A stretch of DNA of 64,000 nt from Desulfobulbaceae bacterium BRH_c16a (GCA_000961725.1 LADS01000036.1:1-64000), one strand, 5' to 3'. Shown: positions 7,571 through 16,208, numbered from the stretch's first letter. Translations and numbers: made by a program. Notes: generated by a model not told the origin, from the letters alone.

Positions 7571-9769
7571 GTGGTCGAAGCGATGACAATTCCGAACCCG
7601 AACATCCGGATATCTTGTTTGGCTCAGTTTGAGTGGCAAAAGAAAAACGTGAATAAAAAATACTTTCCTGTCCTGCTTGGCATACCCTGTTTTCTTCCTT
7701 TTCTGTGGCGCCTGTCACACCTGAAAACCCTGGAGCCGATCGGATTGCTCTCCGATCTCGGTTGCGGGCTTCTGCTCTGGGGGATTGTCCTTTCCAGTCC
7801 TTACTGGCTGCGCCTGCCGCTGTTGTTGTTCTGGGTGCTGTTTCAGGCCGCGTCGCAGGAAATGTTCGTAGCCATCCAGAGGCTGCCGTCGTGGGACGAT
7901 CTGCAGTTTCTTGCCGATCCGTCTTTTGTGTCCAATTCGATGTCGGGGCTGCATCTTGCCTATCCATTTTATACCCTCTTGCTGTTTTCGTCTTTTTTCA
8001 TCACCTTGTTCCTGCGCTCATATCGTCCCCGGCCAAGGTTTCTGGTCCTCGGTGCAGTCACGGGCGTATGTCTGCTGGCGGTCCAGATCCAGCTGGGTCA
8101 GCGGCAGGCGGATATCGGCGTCGATTCCCGCTATAATCCTCTGCACTGGTTCGTCCGGGATGTCCTGTTCAACTCGTTGCAGAAGGGCCCGACCGTTCTG
8201 ACGTGGGCGGATCTGCCTTCCGACCTGCAGCGGGTGGACATGAACGGCAATTCGCTCCTGGAGAAATACCGCGCCAAAAACGTGCTGCTTGTTGTCCTGG
8301 AGGGAATTCCCGGACTGTATCATCAGGAAATCAGACAGGCGATGGGCGTGAACCGGGAGGCATTCACGATGCAGGGATTGGCGGGCAGCACCGAGGACGC
8401 CATGCTCATTCCCGATTTCGTCACGCACAGCCATCAAACCATCCGTGGGCTCTACTCCCTTCTTTGCGGCGATTACAGCAAATTATCCAATGCTACCGCC
8501 AAGGCCTTTGAGCTGCAGCAAAACCTCGATCGTGCCGGGGATTGCCTGCCGTCGACGATGGCGGAGGCCGGCTGGAGCACCCATTTCCTGCAGGCGGCCA
8601 ATCTCAATTTCATGAGCAAGGACAGGGTCATGCCGATGATCGGCTTCCAGGAGGTTCACGGCAGTGAGTGGTTTACCGAACCCGATCCCGGCGCTTCCAT
8701 GTGGGGGCCAAGCGATTCCGGCTTTTTCCGGGGTGTGATCCCGTACATCCGTAATCTTCAGGCTAAGGAGAAGCCATGGCTGCTTACCTTGTTGACTGTC
8801 GGCACTCACCATCCCTTTTACGTCTCAGACGAGGTGGCCGCGCGTTATCCCGATCGGCGAACAGCTACCGTTGCTCTTCTTGACGAGGCTGTTGCGGAAT
8901 TCATCAAGGAGCTGGCTGCGGAAAAGGTCTTCGACGATACCCTGGTGATCGTCACCACCGACGAATCCCATGGCTCGGCCTTGGCTGACTGGATGAGCAG
9001 CTGGGGGATTTGTATAGTGATGGCTCCGAAGCAGGAGCAATTGCCTCGGCTGAAATCAGGCACTTACGGCCTGGTGGATGTAACCCCGTCCATTCTCGAC
9101 TATCTCGGTCTTGAGATCCCGTCCACCGTCGTAGGCCGGAGCTTTTTCCGCGACTACCGGAAACCCAGGGAAATGGTGAGCTACACAGGGGGAAAACTCC
9201 GGTGGCATACCGCTGAAAACTTCAGTTTCACCTGCAGCAAAGACGGGAACTGCTGGAAGGTGAAAGCCGACTCGCTGCTGGGAGACCCGCCTGATGTTCC
9301 GGGGCCGGACGATCCGGCTCACAGCACCCGGTTGTGGTCCCTGGCCGCCGCTCTCGACCATTCCCTGGTCCGGCAGGATCGGCGGCAACTGTTGCAGTTT
9401 GCGGGAGGCGAAATTCGCAAGCTCCCGGAAAAGAGGGGCAACGAGTGGACGGACAACCTGGCCGGTGCCCAGTATCTGCAGTTTCCGGCCGGCTCCAGAG
9501 TACATGTTTCCATCCGGGTTACCGCTCTCGAGGCATCGGATGAGGGGCTGCAGCTCCAGCTCTTTCTGCGGCAGCACGAGATTCTCGTTTCCGACATATC
9601 GTACGAGGCCTTTCCGGTTTTACATAAAGGTGAAGTGGGGGAGATCGAGTTCAGTTTCGTTAACTCGGTGGCACGGCCGGCATTTTCCTTTCACCTGGTG
9701 GGAGAGGGTAAAAATGCTACGGTGCAGCTGGAGGAGTTTAACGTGACGGTCGAGCAGGATCGCATTTAG
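7571..9769 (+). CDS. LtaS-like sulfatase-fold membrane phosphotransferase
   Basis: This 732-residue protein has about five hydrophobic segments in residues 30-175 and a large extracytoplasmic alkaline-phosphatase/sulfatase-fold domain from about 235 to 530. Landmarks: NVLLVVLEG (metal-binding E244), SHQTIRGLYS (likely nucleophile T290), LLTVGTHHPFY, and VIVTTDESHG (late metal ligands). About 200 further residues have no recognised fold. LtaS/OpgB/EptA relatives move phosphoglycerol or phosphoethanolamine groups onto envelope glycans or lipids. The start is uncertain: GTG 7571, ATG 7586 and GTG 7651 are all in frame without a strong ribosome binding site; the first hydrophobic segment begins after 7651. 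Confidence 0.82.
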   Translation: MVEAMTIPNPNIRISCLAQFEWQKKNVNKKYFPVLLGIPCFLPFLWRLSHLKTLEPIGLLSDLGCGLLLWGIVLSSPYWLRLPLLLFWVLFQAASQEMFVAIQRLPSWDDLQFLADPSFVSNSMSGLHLAYPFYTLLLFSSFFITLFLRSYRPRPRFLVLGAVTGVCLLAVQIQLGQRQADIGVDSRYNPLHWFVRDVLFNSLQKGPTVLTWADLPSDLQRVDMNGNSLLEKYRAKNVLLVVLEGIPGLYHQEIRQAMGVNREAFTMQGLAGSTEDAMLIPDFVTHSHQTIRGLYSLLCGDYSKLSNATAKAFELQQNLDRAGDCLPSTMAEAGWSTHFLQAANLNFMSKDRVMPMIGFQEVHGSEWFTEPDPGASMWGPSDSGFFRGVIPYIRNLQAKEKPWLLTLLTVGTHHPFYVSDEVAARYPDRRTATVALLDEAVAEFIKELAAEKVFDDTLVIVTTDESHGSALADWMSSWGICIVMAPKQEQLPRLKSGTYGLVDVTPSILDYLGLEIPSTVVGRSFFRDYRKPREMVSYTGGKLRWHTAENFSFTCSKDGNCWKVKADSLLGDPPDVPGPDDPAHSTRLWSLAAALDHSLVRQDRRQLLQFAGGEIRKLPEKRGNEWTDNLAGAQYLQFPAGSRVHVSIRVTALEASDEGLQLQLFLRQHEILVSDISYEAFPVLHKGEVGEIEFSFVNSVARPAFSFHLVGEGKNATVQLEEFNVTVEQDRI

Positions 9770-9777
9770 TACCGGTC

Positions 9778-9790
9778 CCCCCTTGTGGGG
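9778..9790 (+). repeat. Recurrent CCCCCTTGTGGGG intergenic hairpin, copy 1
   Basis: The short element CCCC-CTTGT-GGGG lies just after the stop of the LtaS-like gene. The same word recurs at 13023-13035, 15664-15676 (opposite strand) and 24965-24976, always outside genes and mostly after a gene end. It can form a four-pair GC stem with a small loop. Confidence 0.4.
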
Positions 9791-9863
9791 TGGTGGTCAC
9801 ATTTTTCGTCAACCTATGCGCCCTCAGTACCGGATGGCCACGTCCGCTGCATGCTGGCCGGGA

Positions 9864-11243
9864 TTACTCCTGCCGGTCTTTGCAGGTCTCCAGGTCGATA
9901 GAATATTTATTGATCTTATCGTACAGTCCCTTGCGGGAGAGTCCCAGCACCTGGTGGGTGAGGCCCACTTTGCCGCCATGTTTGCAAAGGACCTGGATAA
10001 TGTATTCCTTTTCGTGGCGTTCGATATAGTCCTTGAGGGGTTGCAGGCTTTGTCCATCCGGTTCGGGGGTGACTGCTTCTGCTGCGGTACTCTGCTCTTC
10101 CGGTGCATCGCCGAAGATACAGGCACGCCGCACATGATTGCGCAGCTCGCGGATATTGCCGGGCCAGTCCTGGGCACAGATTTTCTCCAGCTGCTGGACG
10201 GTGAACGGAGGCACCGACTGATGCCGCTCGCGGCAGTATTCCTGCCGAAAATACTCGACGAGCAGTGGGATATCGTCCTTGCGTTTTCTGAGTGGCGGGA
10301 TATCGATCGACAGGACGTTCAGGCGGTAGAATAAATCCTGGCGGAAGCGGCCCGCGGCAATCTCATCTTCGAGATTTTTGTTGGTTGCGGAAATAATGCG
10401 GGCCTGCAGGGGCAGCTGGGTGTTGCTGCCCAGACGGCAGAAACTGCGCTCCTCCAGGACCCGGAGCAGTTTCGCCTGCACCGGCAGAGGCAGGCTGCAG
10501 ATTTCATCGAGAAACAGCGTGCCTTCTTTGGCAAATTCGAACTTACCGACCTTTGTGGCGATCGCTCCGGTGAAAGCGCCGCGCTCATGACCAAACAGCT
10601 CCGACTCGACCATTTCTGCAGGCAGGGCGGCCATATTCACGCCGACGAAGGTTCCTTTCGGGCTGCCGATCTGATGAATGGCCTGGGCCACCAGCTCTTT
10701 GCCCGTGCCGGTTTCGCCGCTGAGCAGAACCGGGTCGGCCTCTTTGGCGGCCATCTCCACCACATCGTAGAGGCGATGCATCAAGGGATGACAGCCGACC
10801 ATCCCGCGAAAAAAGGACTGACGGCTCTGGCGGGCGAGGTCTTCCTGAAGTTTGCGGTTTTCCAGGACCAGCCGTCGCTTTTCCACCGCCCGCTGCAGGG
10901 AAGCAAGCAATACCTCCTCATCGACCGGCTTTTCCAGAAAATCATAGGCGCCGGTCCTGATAGCCTGCACCGCCAGGGCCACGTCACCGTGACCGGTGAT
11001 CATGATCATCGGCAGATCCCGGTCAACCTTGCCGATCTCGGCGAGCAACTGCATGCCGTCCATCGCCGGCATCCTGATATCGGCGATGACCGCCATATAC
11101 GAATTGCTTTTGGCGAGTTCCAGGGCGGTAAGCGGGCTGGCCTGGAGATCGGCACGGTACCCGTTCAGCATCAGGGTCTGGCCGATGGCCGAGAGCAGAT
11201 ACTGATCATCGTCAACGACCAGAATAGAACTTTTTATATCCAT
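9864..11243 (-). CDS. Sigma-54-dependent response regulator (NtrC/DctD family)
   Basis: The 459-residue protein has three parts. A receiver (1-120) carries acidic pocket D11-D13, phosphorylated D55 and K105. An AAA+ domain (~145-375) has Walker A GETGTGKE and an intact GAFTGA loop for sigma-54 contact. The Fis-type HTH lies at ~410-452 (GLTHQVLGLSRKGLYDKI). It activates sigma-54 promoters when phosphorylated. Its start lies 25 bp after the end of the upstream kinase gene on the same strand, so they are a cognate pair in one operon. The target genes are not evident. The duplicated palindromes upstream of the kinase could be autoregulatory sites. Confidence 0.94.
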   Translation of the reverse strand: MDIKSSILVVDDDQYLLSAIGQTLMLNGYRADLQASPLTALELAKSNSYMAVIADIRMPAMDGMQLLAEIGKVDRDLPMIMITGHGDVALAVQAIRTGAYDFLEKPVDEEVLLASLQRAVEKRRLVLENRKLQEDLARQSRQSFFRGMVGCHPLMHRLYDVVEMAAKEADPVLLSGETGTGKELVAQAIHQIGSPKGTFVGVNMAALPAEMVESELFGHERGAFTGAIATKVGKFEFAKEGTLFLDEICSLPLPVQAKLLRVLEERSFCRLGSNTQLPLQARIISATNKNLEDEIAAGRFRQDLFYRLNVLSIDIPPLRKRKDDIPLLVEYFRQEYCRERHQSVPPFTVQQLEKICAQDWPGNIRELRNHVRRACIFGDAPEEQSTAAEAVTPEPDGQSLQPLKDYIERHEKEYIIQVLCKHGGKVGLTHQVLGLSRKGLYDKINKYSIDLETCKDRQE

Positions 11244-11268
11244 TTTTCAGCCTTGAATGCGTCAGATT

Positions 11269-12501
11269 CTATTCCGGAGATTTCGGCTCAGTGTGTTCCG
11301 GCAGGTAGACGGTGAAGGTGGTTGAGTCGCGTGGCATACTGCTCATCTTGATGTGTCCGCCGAACCCTCTGACGATCCGCTCGACGATCGACAAGCCCAG
11401 TCCCATCCCGGATCCTACTTCCCTGGTCGTGTAGAAAGGATCGAAAATCTTGTTTTGTACTTCCGGGGCGATGCCTTCACCGTTGTCGATGACGGAGATT
11501 CCCACATAGGGCTTGGGCTGCAGGCTCTCCGCGTCGACTCCGGTGTGTCTGAAGGTAGTAATCCTGAGGACTGGTTTCGGGGTCTCGGCCATGGCCTGGA
11601 TGGCATTTTGAATGAGATTCAGGAGAACCTGCTCGATCCGGACCTCATGCCCCAATACCATATAATCCTTTTCGGAGAGTTCAAGATCGACGGAAACGTC
11701 GGAGAGCAGGAGCTGGGCATCGAGAAAACTCAGCACGTCAAGGATGATAACGTTGATTCGTACCGGAATAATCTCCTCCTTGGCTTTACTGGCAAACCCT
11801 TTCAAGCTGCGGATGATGCTTGAAGAATGATTAACCCGTTCGACAATGGTAACGAGGTTTTCCTTGATCATTGCCTGATTCTGCAACGGGTCGTCCATCG
11901 CTTTGATGCAGTTTCGGGCGAGCAGCAGCACCGTATTCAAGGGCTGGGTCAGTTCGTGTCCGATACCTGCGGCCATTTCACCCAGGCTTGCCAGCCTGCC
12001 GGAATGGATGAGCTGGTCCTGCACCTCCCGCATCCTGCCCATCACCTCGTAAAAATCGCGCCGGTCGGAGGCAACCAGCATATGCAGGATACGGCCCGAT
12101 TCCGTCACATAGGTTGTCCCCTTGATGATAACCGGTACCGGTTTGCCGCTGCGGCTTATCAGCGTAGTCTCCAGATCCTGAAATTCTCCGGCCGCCAGCT
12201 TGTCGGACAGCAGCTGCAAGCTTTCTTTGCCGATGATGTCGCTGAGCGACAGGCTGTTTTCTTCCGGAATCTCAAGGACGCGAAAAAATTCCTTGCTGGC
12301 CTGGACGATCTGCAGATCCGCCGACAGGACTATGATCAGGTCCGAGAGATTGGACATGATCTTGTCGATAAACGACCTGTTTGCCTCGACCTCTTCATGT
12401 TTTTTCAGAAACCTGACGACAAGATCTTTCTTCTGTCTCTCAAGGATACCGATGAGAAGATTATCCCGTCTTTTTTCACCATTTTCCTCAACCATATTCA
12501 C
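11269..12501 (-). CDS. PAS-containing sensor histidine kinase, partner of the downstream NtrC regulator
   Basis: The 410-residue protein has no membrane segment. It consists of a short coiled start, a PAS domain at ~45-150, a HisKA domain with phosphorylated H182 in AAGIGHELTQPLN, and a HATPase_c domain with N box (LLNLIQNAIQAM, ~293-304), a G1 box (VIDNGEGI) and a glycine-rich G2 (GSGMGLGLS). It is thus a soluble cytoplasmic kinase sensing something through PAS. The start is GTG at 12501 or ATG at 12495. The upstream region is the first copy of a duplicated block with palindromic motifs. Confidence 0.92.
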   Translation of the reverse strand: MNMVEENGEKRRDNLLIGILERQKKDLVVRFLKKHEEVEANRSFIDKIMSNLSDLIIVLSADLQIVQASKEFFRVLEIPEENSLSLSDIIGKESLQLLSDKLAAGEFQDLETTLISRSGKPVPVIIKGTTYVTESGRILHMLVASDRRDFYEVMGRMREVQDQLIHSGRLASLGEMAAGIGHELTQPLNTVLLLARNCIKAMDDPLQNQAMIKENLVTIVERVNHSSSIIRSLKGFASKAKEEIIPVRINVIILDVLSFLDAQLLLSDVSVDLELSEKDYMVLGHEVRIEQVLLNLIQNAIQAMAETPKPVLRITTFRHTGVDAESLQPKPYVGISVIDNGEGIAPEVQNKIFDPFYTTREVGSGMGLGLSIVERIVRGFGGHIKMSSMPRDSTTFTVYLPEHTEPKSPE

Positions 12502-12655
12502 TCTCGCTGTTACCTCAACTATACACCGAACTACCCGAAAATAACTGAATTGTCACCACCAGTTAACAGTATTTTCTTTCACATCTCAATAGATTACAGG
12601 GGAGCGGCGGTTTTTGTCACCAAAACTCACAAACGCTCCTTCTGCAGTTCCGGAA
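12493..12655 (-). promoter_or_regulatory. Promoter/operator block, copy A of a duplicated intergenic sequence
   Basis: The kinase upstream region matches 13047-13212 over about 160 bp with many point differences and small gaps. Conserved words (plus strand) are GTTACCTC, ACACCGAAC, TTGTCACC-N4-GTTAACA (an imperfect palindrome, TGTYAMC against GTTAACA) and TTTTGTCACCA-N3-5-CACAAA. Conservation of these words through otherwise drifting sequence points to binding sites for a regulator, perhaps the NtrC protein encoded here. No sigma-54 -24/-12 box was found by eye. Copy A also holds a 12-bp hairpin at 12631-12664 that copy B lacks. Confidence 0.5.
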
Positions 12656-12664
12656 GGAGCGTTT
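12631..12664. terminator. 12-bp perfect hairpin at the outer end of copy A
   Basis: AAACGCTCCTTC at 12631-12642 pairs perfectly with GAAGGAGCGTTT at 12653-12664 across a 10-nt loop. Only three T residues follow on the plus strand, so it is a weak candidate terminator. It could end transcription entering the kinase operon or mark the edge of the duplicated block. Confidence 0.35.
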
Positions 12665-12741
12665 CGGCGGTTCGGTGGAAATGTATGTAATGTGTCTATA
12701 TTATACCTAAAAATTCATCAAGGCGACGAACAGATAAGGCC

Positions 12742-13020
12742 GGTATTGTTCCCCTGCATGTCTGGCTGCCGCTTGCCCATCCGGTGGCCCCTTCCTTCGG
12801 CCCTGATGTCCGGGGTGATGCTCAAGGTTGCCGTCTACGATGCCACACCCGATCCCAAGCTGGTTATCGCCATGGGCGACTGCGGGGCGGATGGAGGAGA
12901 ATTCGGCATTTCCTATGCCAGCTGCGGCGCTGTTGCCAACGTCATCCACGTTGATGTGGATGTCCTCCGAGTCCGCTGCAGCTTCTCCAGGGCATTGCAG
13001 AGCTGCTTCGTCGACGCTGA
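12742..13020 (+). pseudogene. Fused relic of a group 4 (Hyf/Hyc/Ech-type) hydrogenase operon
   Basis: Three frames together spell two hydrogenase subunits. Frame 1 from 12742 reads GIVPLHVWLPLAHPVAPS, the hallmark of HyfB/NuoL/MrpA-type proton channels. A frameshift near 12795 continues it as SALMSGVMLKVAVY. This runs directly into DATPDPKLVIAMGDCGADGG and SYASCGAVANVI, typical of the HyfI/HycG/NuoB-like small subunit. A second frameshift leads to PLQLLQGIAELLRRR and a TGA at 13018-13020, a plausible native end. The relic therefore joins the inside of the channel gene to the end of the small-subunit gene, implying loss of the genes between. It cannot encode a working protein. Confidence 0.72.
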
Positions 13021-13022
13021 AT

Positions 13023-13035
13023 CCCCCTTGTGGGG
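13023..13035 (+). repeat. Recurrent CCCCCTTGTGGGG hairpin, copy 2
   Basis: An exact copy of the 13-base element at 9778, placed two bases after the stop codon of the hydrogenase small-subunit relic. Its position after a dead gene suggests it belonged to that gene's 3' flank. Confidence 0.4.
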
Positions 13036-13046
13036 AGAGCTATTAT

Positions 13047-13212
13047 CATATCGCTTCACTCTCCTTCTGTTACCTCGACTACACACCGAACCGCCAAAGC
13101 ATTTCTGCGTTGTCACCGCCGGTTAACAATATTTTCCCCCTTATCTCAAAGGATTATAGGAGGTTTTCGGCTTTTGTCACCACAACTTCACAAAATCATC
13201 TTTTGCAGGTTT
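13047..13212 (+). promoter_or_regulatory. Promoter/operator block, copy B of the duplicated intergenic sequence
   Basis: This block is homologous to 12493-12655 in the same orientation and lies upstream of the HTH/kinase operon that starts at 13376. It keeps TTGTCACCGCCGGTTAACA and TTTTGTCACCACAACTTCACA. It even keeps the CATAT that in copy A is the complement of a kinase start codon. Copy B may thus be the promoter of a lost kinase paralogue, now available to serve the plus-strand operon. No -10/-35 could be assigned with confidence. Confidence 0.48.
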
Positions 13213-13375
13213 GAAGGAGTACTTCCAGCCAGCCTCAAATGATGCATCTAAGGTGTTGGTATTAAAATAGATAATCCAGCTTTCCCCGGGCAGAGAGAAA
13301 TGGCATGACGGTTGCTAATCCCAAGGCATGGGAAAAGCAACCACATTTCAACCCACCAGAAACAAAGGAGAGTGG

Positions 13376-13987
13376 ATGATCAGGGGACTGTATTTCAGCG
13401 GCGAGCAACAGCAGCGGCATCTAACCATAGACGAGATTGCCACAGCATGCCGAATTTCACCCAGGAAGGTGAAGAGCTGGATTTCTCGGAAAATCCTTCG
13501 CCCGGCTGCAGTCGGTGAAAATCTGGTCGATGTCACCGACGTTCTCTGGTTCCTGCTGCGAAATAATATGTCCGTCGCGTCCTCCCTGCTTCCCCCGAAG
13601 ACCGGAAAAATCCTGTTTATAGCCTCCAATGCCGCAGAACTGCATGAAAAAGAAGAGACCTTCGACCATATCTGCAAGCTGTTTGCCGAGAACTGCAATC
13701 TGGTGATGGCCGAAAGCACAACGCTCGGTCGACAGGCCCATCTGACCATTCTGACCTTTAAGCCGGATGTAGTCGTTATATTTCAAAGATCGTTCAACCA
13801 GGCCCTGGTTGGTTTTCTTGATTTTCTGTCGACCATGCCGGCCCTGAAGTCCATTCTGTTCGTCGAATGGGCAACCAAGCTCGCCGCCGACAACGGTCTG
13901 CTCTCCATATCGGCGGATCTGGTCGTTTCCGAGACCCTGCCGGTCGAACAGCTGACAAATAAATTAAGTTCATTTTTTAGAAGTTAA
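13376..13987 (+). CDS. HTH protein with a degenerate receiver-like domain
   Basis: The 203-residue protein starts at the ATG at 13376 because AAAGGAG precedes it; an in-frame ATG at 13328 has no such site. Residues ~12-65 form a MerR/excisionase-like HTH (LTIDEIATACRISPRKVKSWI...VDVTDVLWFL). Residues ~75-200 have the alternating strand/helix pattern of a receiver (KILFIASNAAE, PDVVVIFQRS, SILFVEWATK, ADLVVSETLPVEQL). The acidic pocket, the phosphorylatable Asp and the conserved Lys are not evident, so it is probably a pseudo-receiver. It begins an operon with a kinase, a regulator and a TauE exporter. Confidence 0.65.
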   Translation: MIRGLYFSGEQQQRHLTIDEIATACRISPRKVKSWISRKILRPAAVGENLVDVTDVLWFLLRNNMSVASSLLPPKTGKILFIASNAAELHEKEETFDHICKLFAENCNLVMAESTTLGRQAHLTILTFKPDVVVIFQRSFNQALVGFLDFLSTMPALKSILFVEWATKLAADNGLLSISADLVVSETLPVEQLTNKLSSFFRS

Positions 13988-13998
13988 GTGAGACCGCC

Positions 13999-15654
13999 AT
14001 GGAAAGAAAGAAAAAATACTACACGGCAATTACCAGAAGGCTGCTGATCGCCTTTTTCTGCCTGAGTATTTTGCCCATCCTGATCTTTGCCTGGATCATG
14101 AAGGACACCGTGGAGGCGACCAATGTCATCAAGCTGAAGGAATTGGCGGCCAGCACCATCGAACACCGCACCGAAGTCATTTCCAACTTCCTCAATGATA
14201 AAATTTCCCTGCTCAGCATGATGGTCGCCTTCTATCCCCGGGACTTTTTTCTCATCCAGGAAAACCTCGACGACCTCTATGTCGCCATGGGTTCGCGGGG
14301 GGACATTGTCGACCTGCAGGTAATCGATTCGGCAGGGATGCAACACTGCTATGTCGGCCCTTATCGAACCATGGTGGAAGGTAAGAACTATTACGATGCC
14401 CCGTGGTTCAGGGAGACCTTGATAAGCGGAGTGCACGTCAGCGATGTTTTCACCGGTTATCGCAACGTGCCCCATTTTGTCGTGGCGGTTACCGACTCGC
14501 TGAAGAGCTTCGTGCTGCGGGCGACCATTAATTCGAGCAGCTTCAACTCGCTGCTCCATTCAGCCCAGCTTGGACCCCACAGCGACGCATTTATCATTAA
14601 TCGAGCGGGGGCATTCCAGACCCCGAGTCTGTTGAACAGGGTGGAACTCGACGAAAGCGAAAAAGCACTCATTTCATTTGATAATAAATCTCAGGCAGTA
14701 GTCACAGAAACCGATATTTATAAAACACGCTGGATCGGCGAAGGTCAATGGCTGCTGGTGCTGAAGGCCAATCTGGCCGATGCCCTGGGATACTATTTGT
14801 CCCTTCGAAACCGCGTTTTCCTCATCGTCGGCATCATCATTGTCCTCTCTTCACTAGCAGCGGTGACTATCAGCGTTGCCCTTGCCCGCAATCTTGAACG
14901 GGCAGACAAGGAACATGCCGCCCACAGCATGCAGTTTGCCCATGTCGAAAAGATGGCGACAATCGGCCGACTGGCGGCAGGAATTGCCCACGAAATAAAC
15001 AATCCACTGCAGATGATAACCAATCAGGCGGGATGGATCAGTGAACTGCTCCCCGACGAGGATCCGAATGCCGTAAAGAATCTGGCTGAGTACCAGAACT
15101 CCGCCGAAAAGATACGGTATCACGTCAAACGGGCCGGCACCATTACCCATCGGCTTCTCGGTTTCTCTAGAAAGATGACGACCCAAAAAGATCAGGTGAA
15201 TATCAACGAACTGATCACCGAAACCCTCTCCTTTGTCGAGCGTGAGGCGGAGAACAACAGCATCTCCATCGTCAGGAATCTGGCTGCCGACCTTCCCGCA
15301 ACGATGACCGATGGGCCGCAGCTCCAGCAGGTTTTTCTCAACCTGATAAACAATGCTCTCGATGCGGTCGGCTCCAAAGGAATTGTCGAAATCAGTTCCA
15401 GCCTACGTGCCGATGGCAATCTGGAAGTGGAGTGCGCCGACAACGGTCCCGGTATCAGGTCGGAAAACCTCAAACAGATTTTCGACCCGTTTTTTACCAC
15501 AAAGGATCCCGATAAAGGTACAGGGCTGGGACTCTACATCAGCTACGACATTGTCAAGAAACTGGGTGGATCGATTTCAGTTGAAAACAGGAAGAGTGGA
15601 GGAGCTCTCTTTCGGGTCATTCTGCCGGTCAAACGCTACAGCAAGCATGAATGA
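13999..15654 (+). CDS. Membrane sensor histidine kinase with Cache-like extracytoplasmic domain
   Basis: The 551-residue protein has a membrane segment at ~12-34, an extracytoplasmic region of about 240 residues with Cache-type features (DLQVIDSAGMQHCYVGPY; NYYDAPWFRETL), and a second membrane segment at ~274-297. The cytoplasmic part has HisKA with AAGIAHEINNPLQMI (phosphorylated His) and a complete HATPase_c (NLINNALDAV, CADNGPGI, GTGLGLYIS). It should sense a small periplasmic ligand and phosphorylate the response regulator encoded next. It starts 11 bp after the HTH gene. Confidence 0.93.
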   Translation: MERKKKYYTAITRRLLIAFFCLSILPILIFAWIMKDTVEATNVIKLKELAASTIEHRTEVISNFLNDKISLLSMMVAFYPRDFFLIQENLDDLYVAMGSRGDIVDLQVIDSAGMQHCYVGPYRTMVEGKNYYDAPWFRETLISGVHVSDVFTGYRNVPHFVVAVTDSLKSFVLRATINSSSFNSLLHSAQLGPHSDAFIINRAGAFQTPSLLNRVELDESEKALISFDNKSQAVVTETDIYKTRWIGEGQWLLVLKANLADALGYYLSLRNRVFLIVGIIIVLSSLAAVTISVALARNLERADKEHAAHSMQFAHVEKMATIGRLAAGIAHEINNPLQMITNQAGWISELLPDEDPNAVKNLAEYQNSAEKIRYHVKRAGTITHRLLGFSRKMTTQKDQVNINELITETLSFVEREAENNSISIVRNLAADLPATMTDGPQLQQVFLNLINNALDAVGSKGIVEISSSLRADGNLEVECADNGPGIRSENLKQIFDPFFTTKDPDKGTGLGLYISYDIVKKLGGSISVENRKSGGALFRVILPVKRYSKHE

Positions 15655-15663
15655 ACCTTCCCC

Positions 15664-15676
15664 CCCCACAAGGGGG
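15664..15676 (-). repeat. Recurrent CCCCCTTGTGGGG hairpin, copy 3
   Basis: The 13-base element occurs here on the minus strand, ten bases after the kinase stop codon and 52 bp before the next start. Extra C residues extend the stem slightly. It may modulate the transcript between the kinase and the regulator. Confidence 0.4.
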
Positions 15677-15728
15677 ATAAAGGAGTCTTCCGAGCATTTT
15701 ATTAATAACTCTAAAAAGGAGTAAGGCC

Positions 15729-16157
15729 ATGAGAGAATTTAACGTACTGGTAGTCGACGATGAGGATGAGTTCCGCGAGGTTATCATTAAAAGACTGGTC
15801 AAGCGGGGACTGAAAGTAGAGGGCGCGGAAGGTGGCAGAAAGGCCCTGGAAATCCTCGAACACAGCCGAACCGATGTGGTGTTGCTCGATGTCAAGATGC
15901 CGGAAATGGACGGAATCGAGACCCTGCGGCAAATCCGCAGCCTGAAACCCCTGGTCGAGGTCATCCTGCTGACCGGCCACGCCTCGGTGGATTCAGGGAT
16001 CGAGGGCATGAAACTGGGGGCATTCGATTATCTCATGAAACCGATTGAACTCGACCCTCTTCTGGAAAAACTGGAGGATGCCTATGAAAAAAAGCGTCTG
16101 CATCAGGAAAAAATTGAAGCAGCCCAGATGAAGAAACATATGTCCATGCCGAGCTGA
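15729..16157 (+). CDS. Single-domain response regulator
   Basis: The 142-residue protein is a receiver (VLVVDDEDEF acidic pocket, phosphorylated Asp in VVLLDVKMPEMDG, LLTGHAS, LMKPIE with the conserved Lys) plus a charged helical tail (LEDAYEKKRLHQEKIEAAQ). There is no DNA-binding output, so it must act by protein contact or in a relay. AAAAGGAG precedes the ATG. It closely resembles the regulator at 20920-21300, especially around GHAS and KLGAFDY, pointing to duplication. Likely partner of the kinase just upstream. Confidence 0.93.
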   Translation: MREFNVLVVDDEDEFREVIIKRLVKRGLKVEGAEGGRKALEILEHSRTDVVLLDVKMPEMDGIETLRQIRSLKPLVEVILLTGHASVDSGIEGMKLGAFDYLMKPIELDPLLEKLEDAYEKKRLHQEKIEAAQMKKHMSMPS

Positions 16158-16208
16158 GTCATAATGGCGCAGAAAAAGCTGGATTAAATTATTAAATCTT
16201 AATTAGAG

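Noticed and set aside
12610..12632. TTTTGTCACCAAAACTCACAAA as a CRP site
   Set aside because: The half-sites are not in the TGTGA-N6-TCACA inverted arrangement.
12614..13126. A single open frame of 170 codons over the hydrogenase-like region
   Set aside because: Family similarity moves between frames at about 12795 and 12970; the open frame mixes real relic sequence with out-of-frame sequence, so it is not an intact gene.
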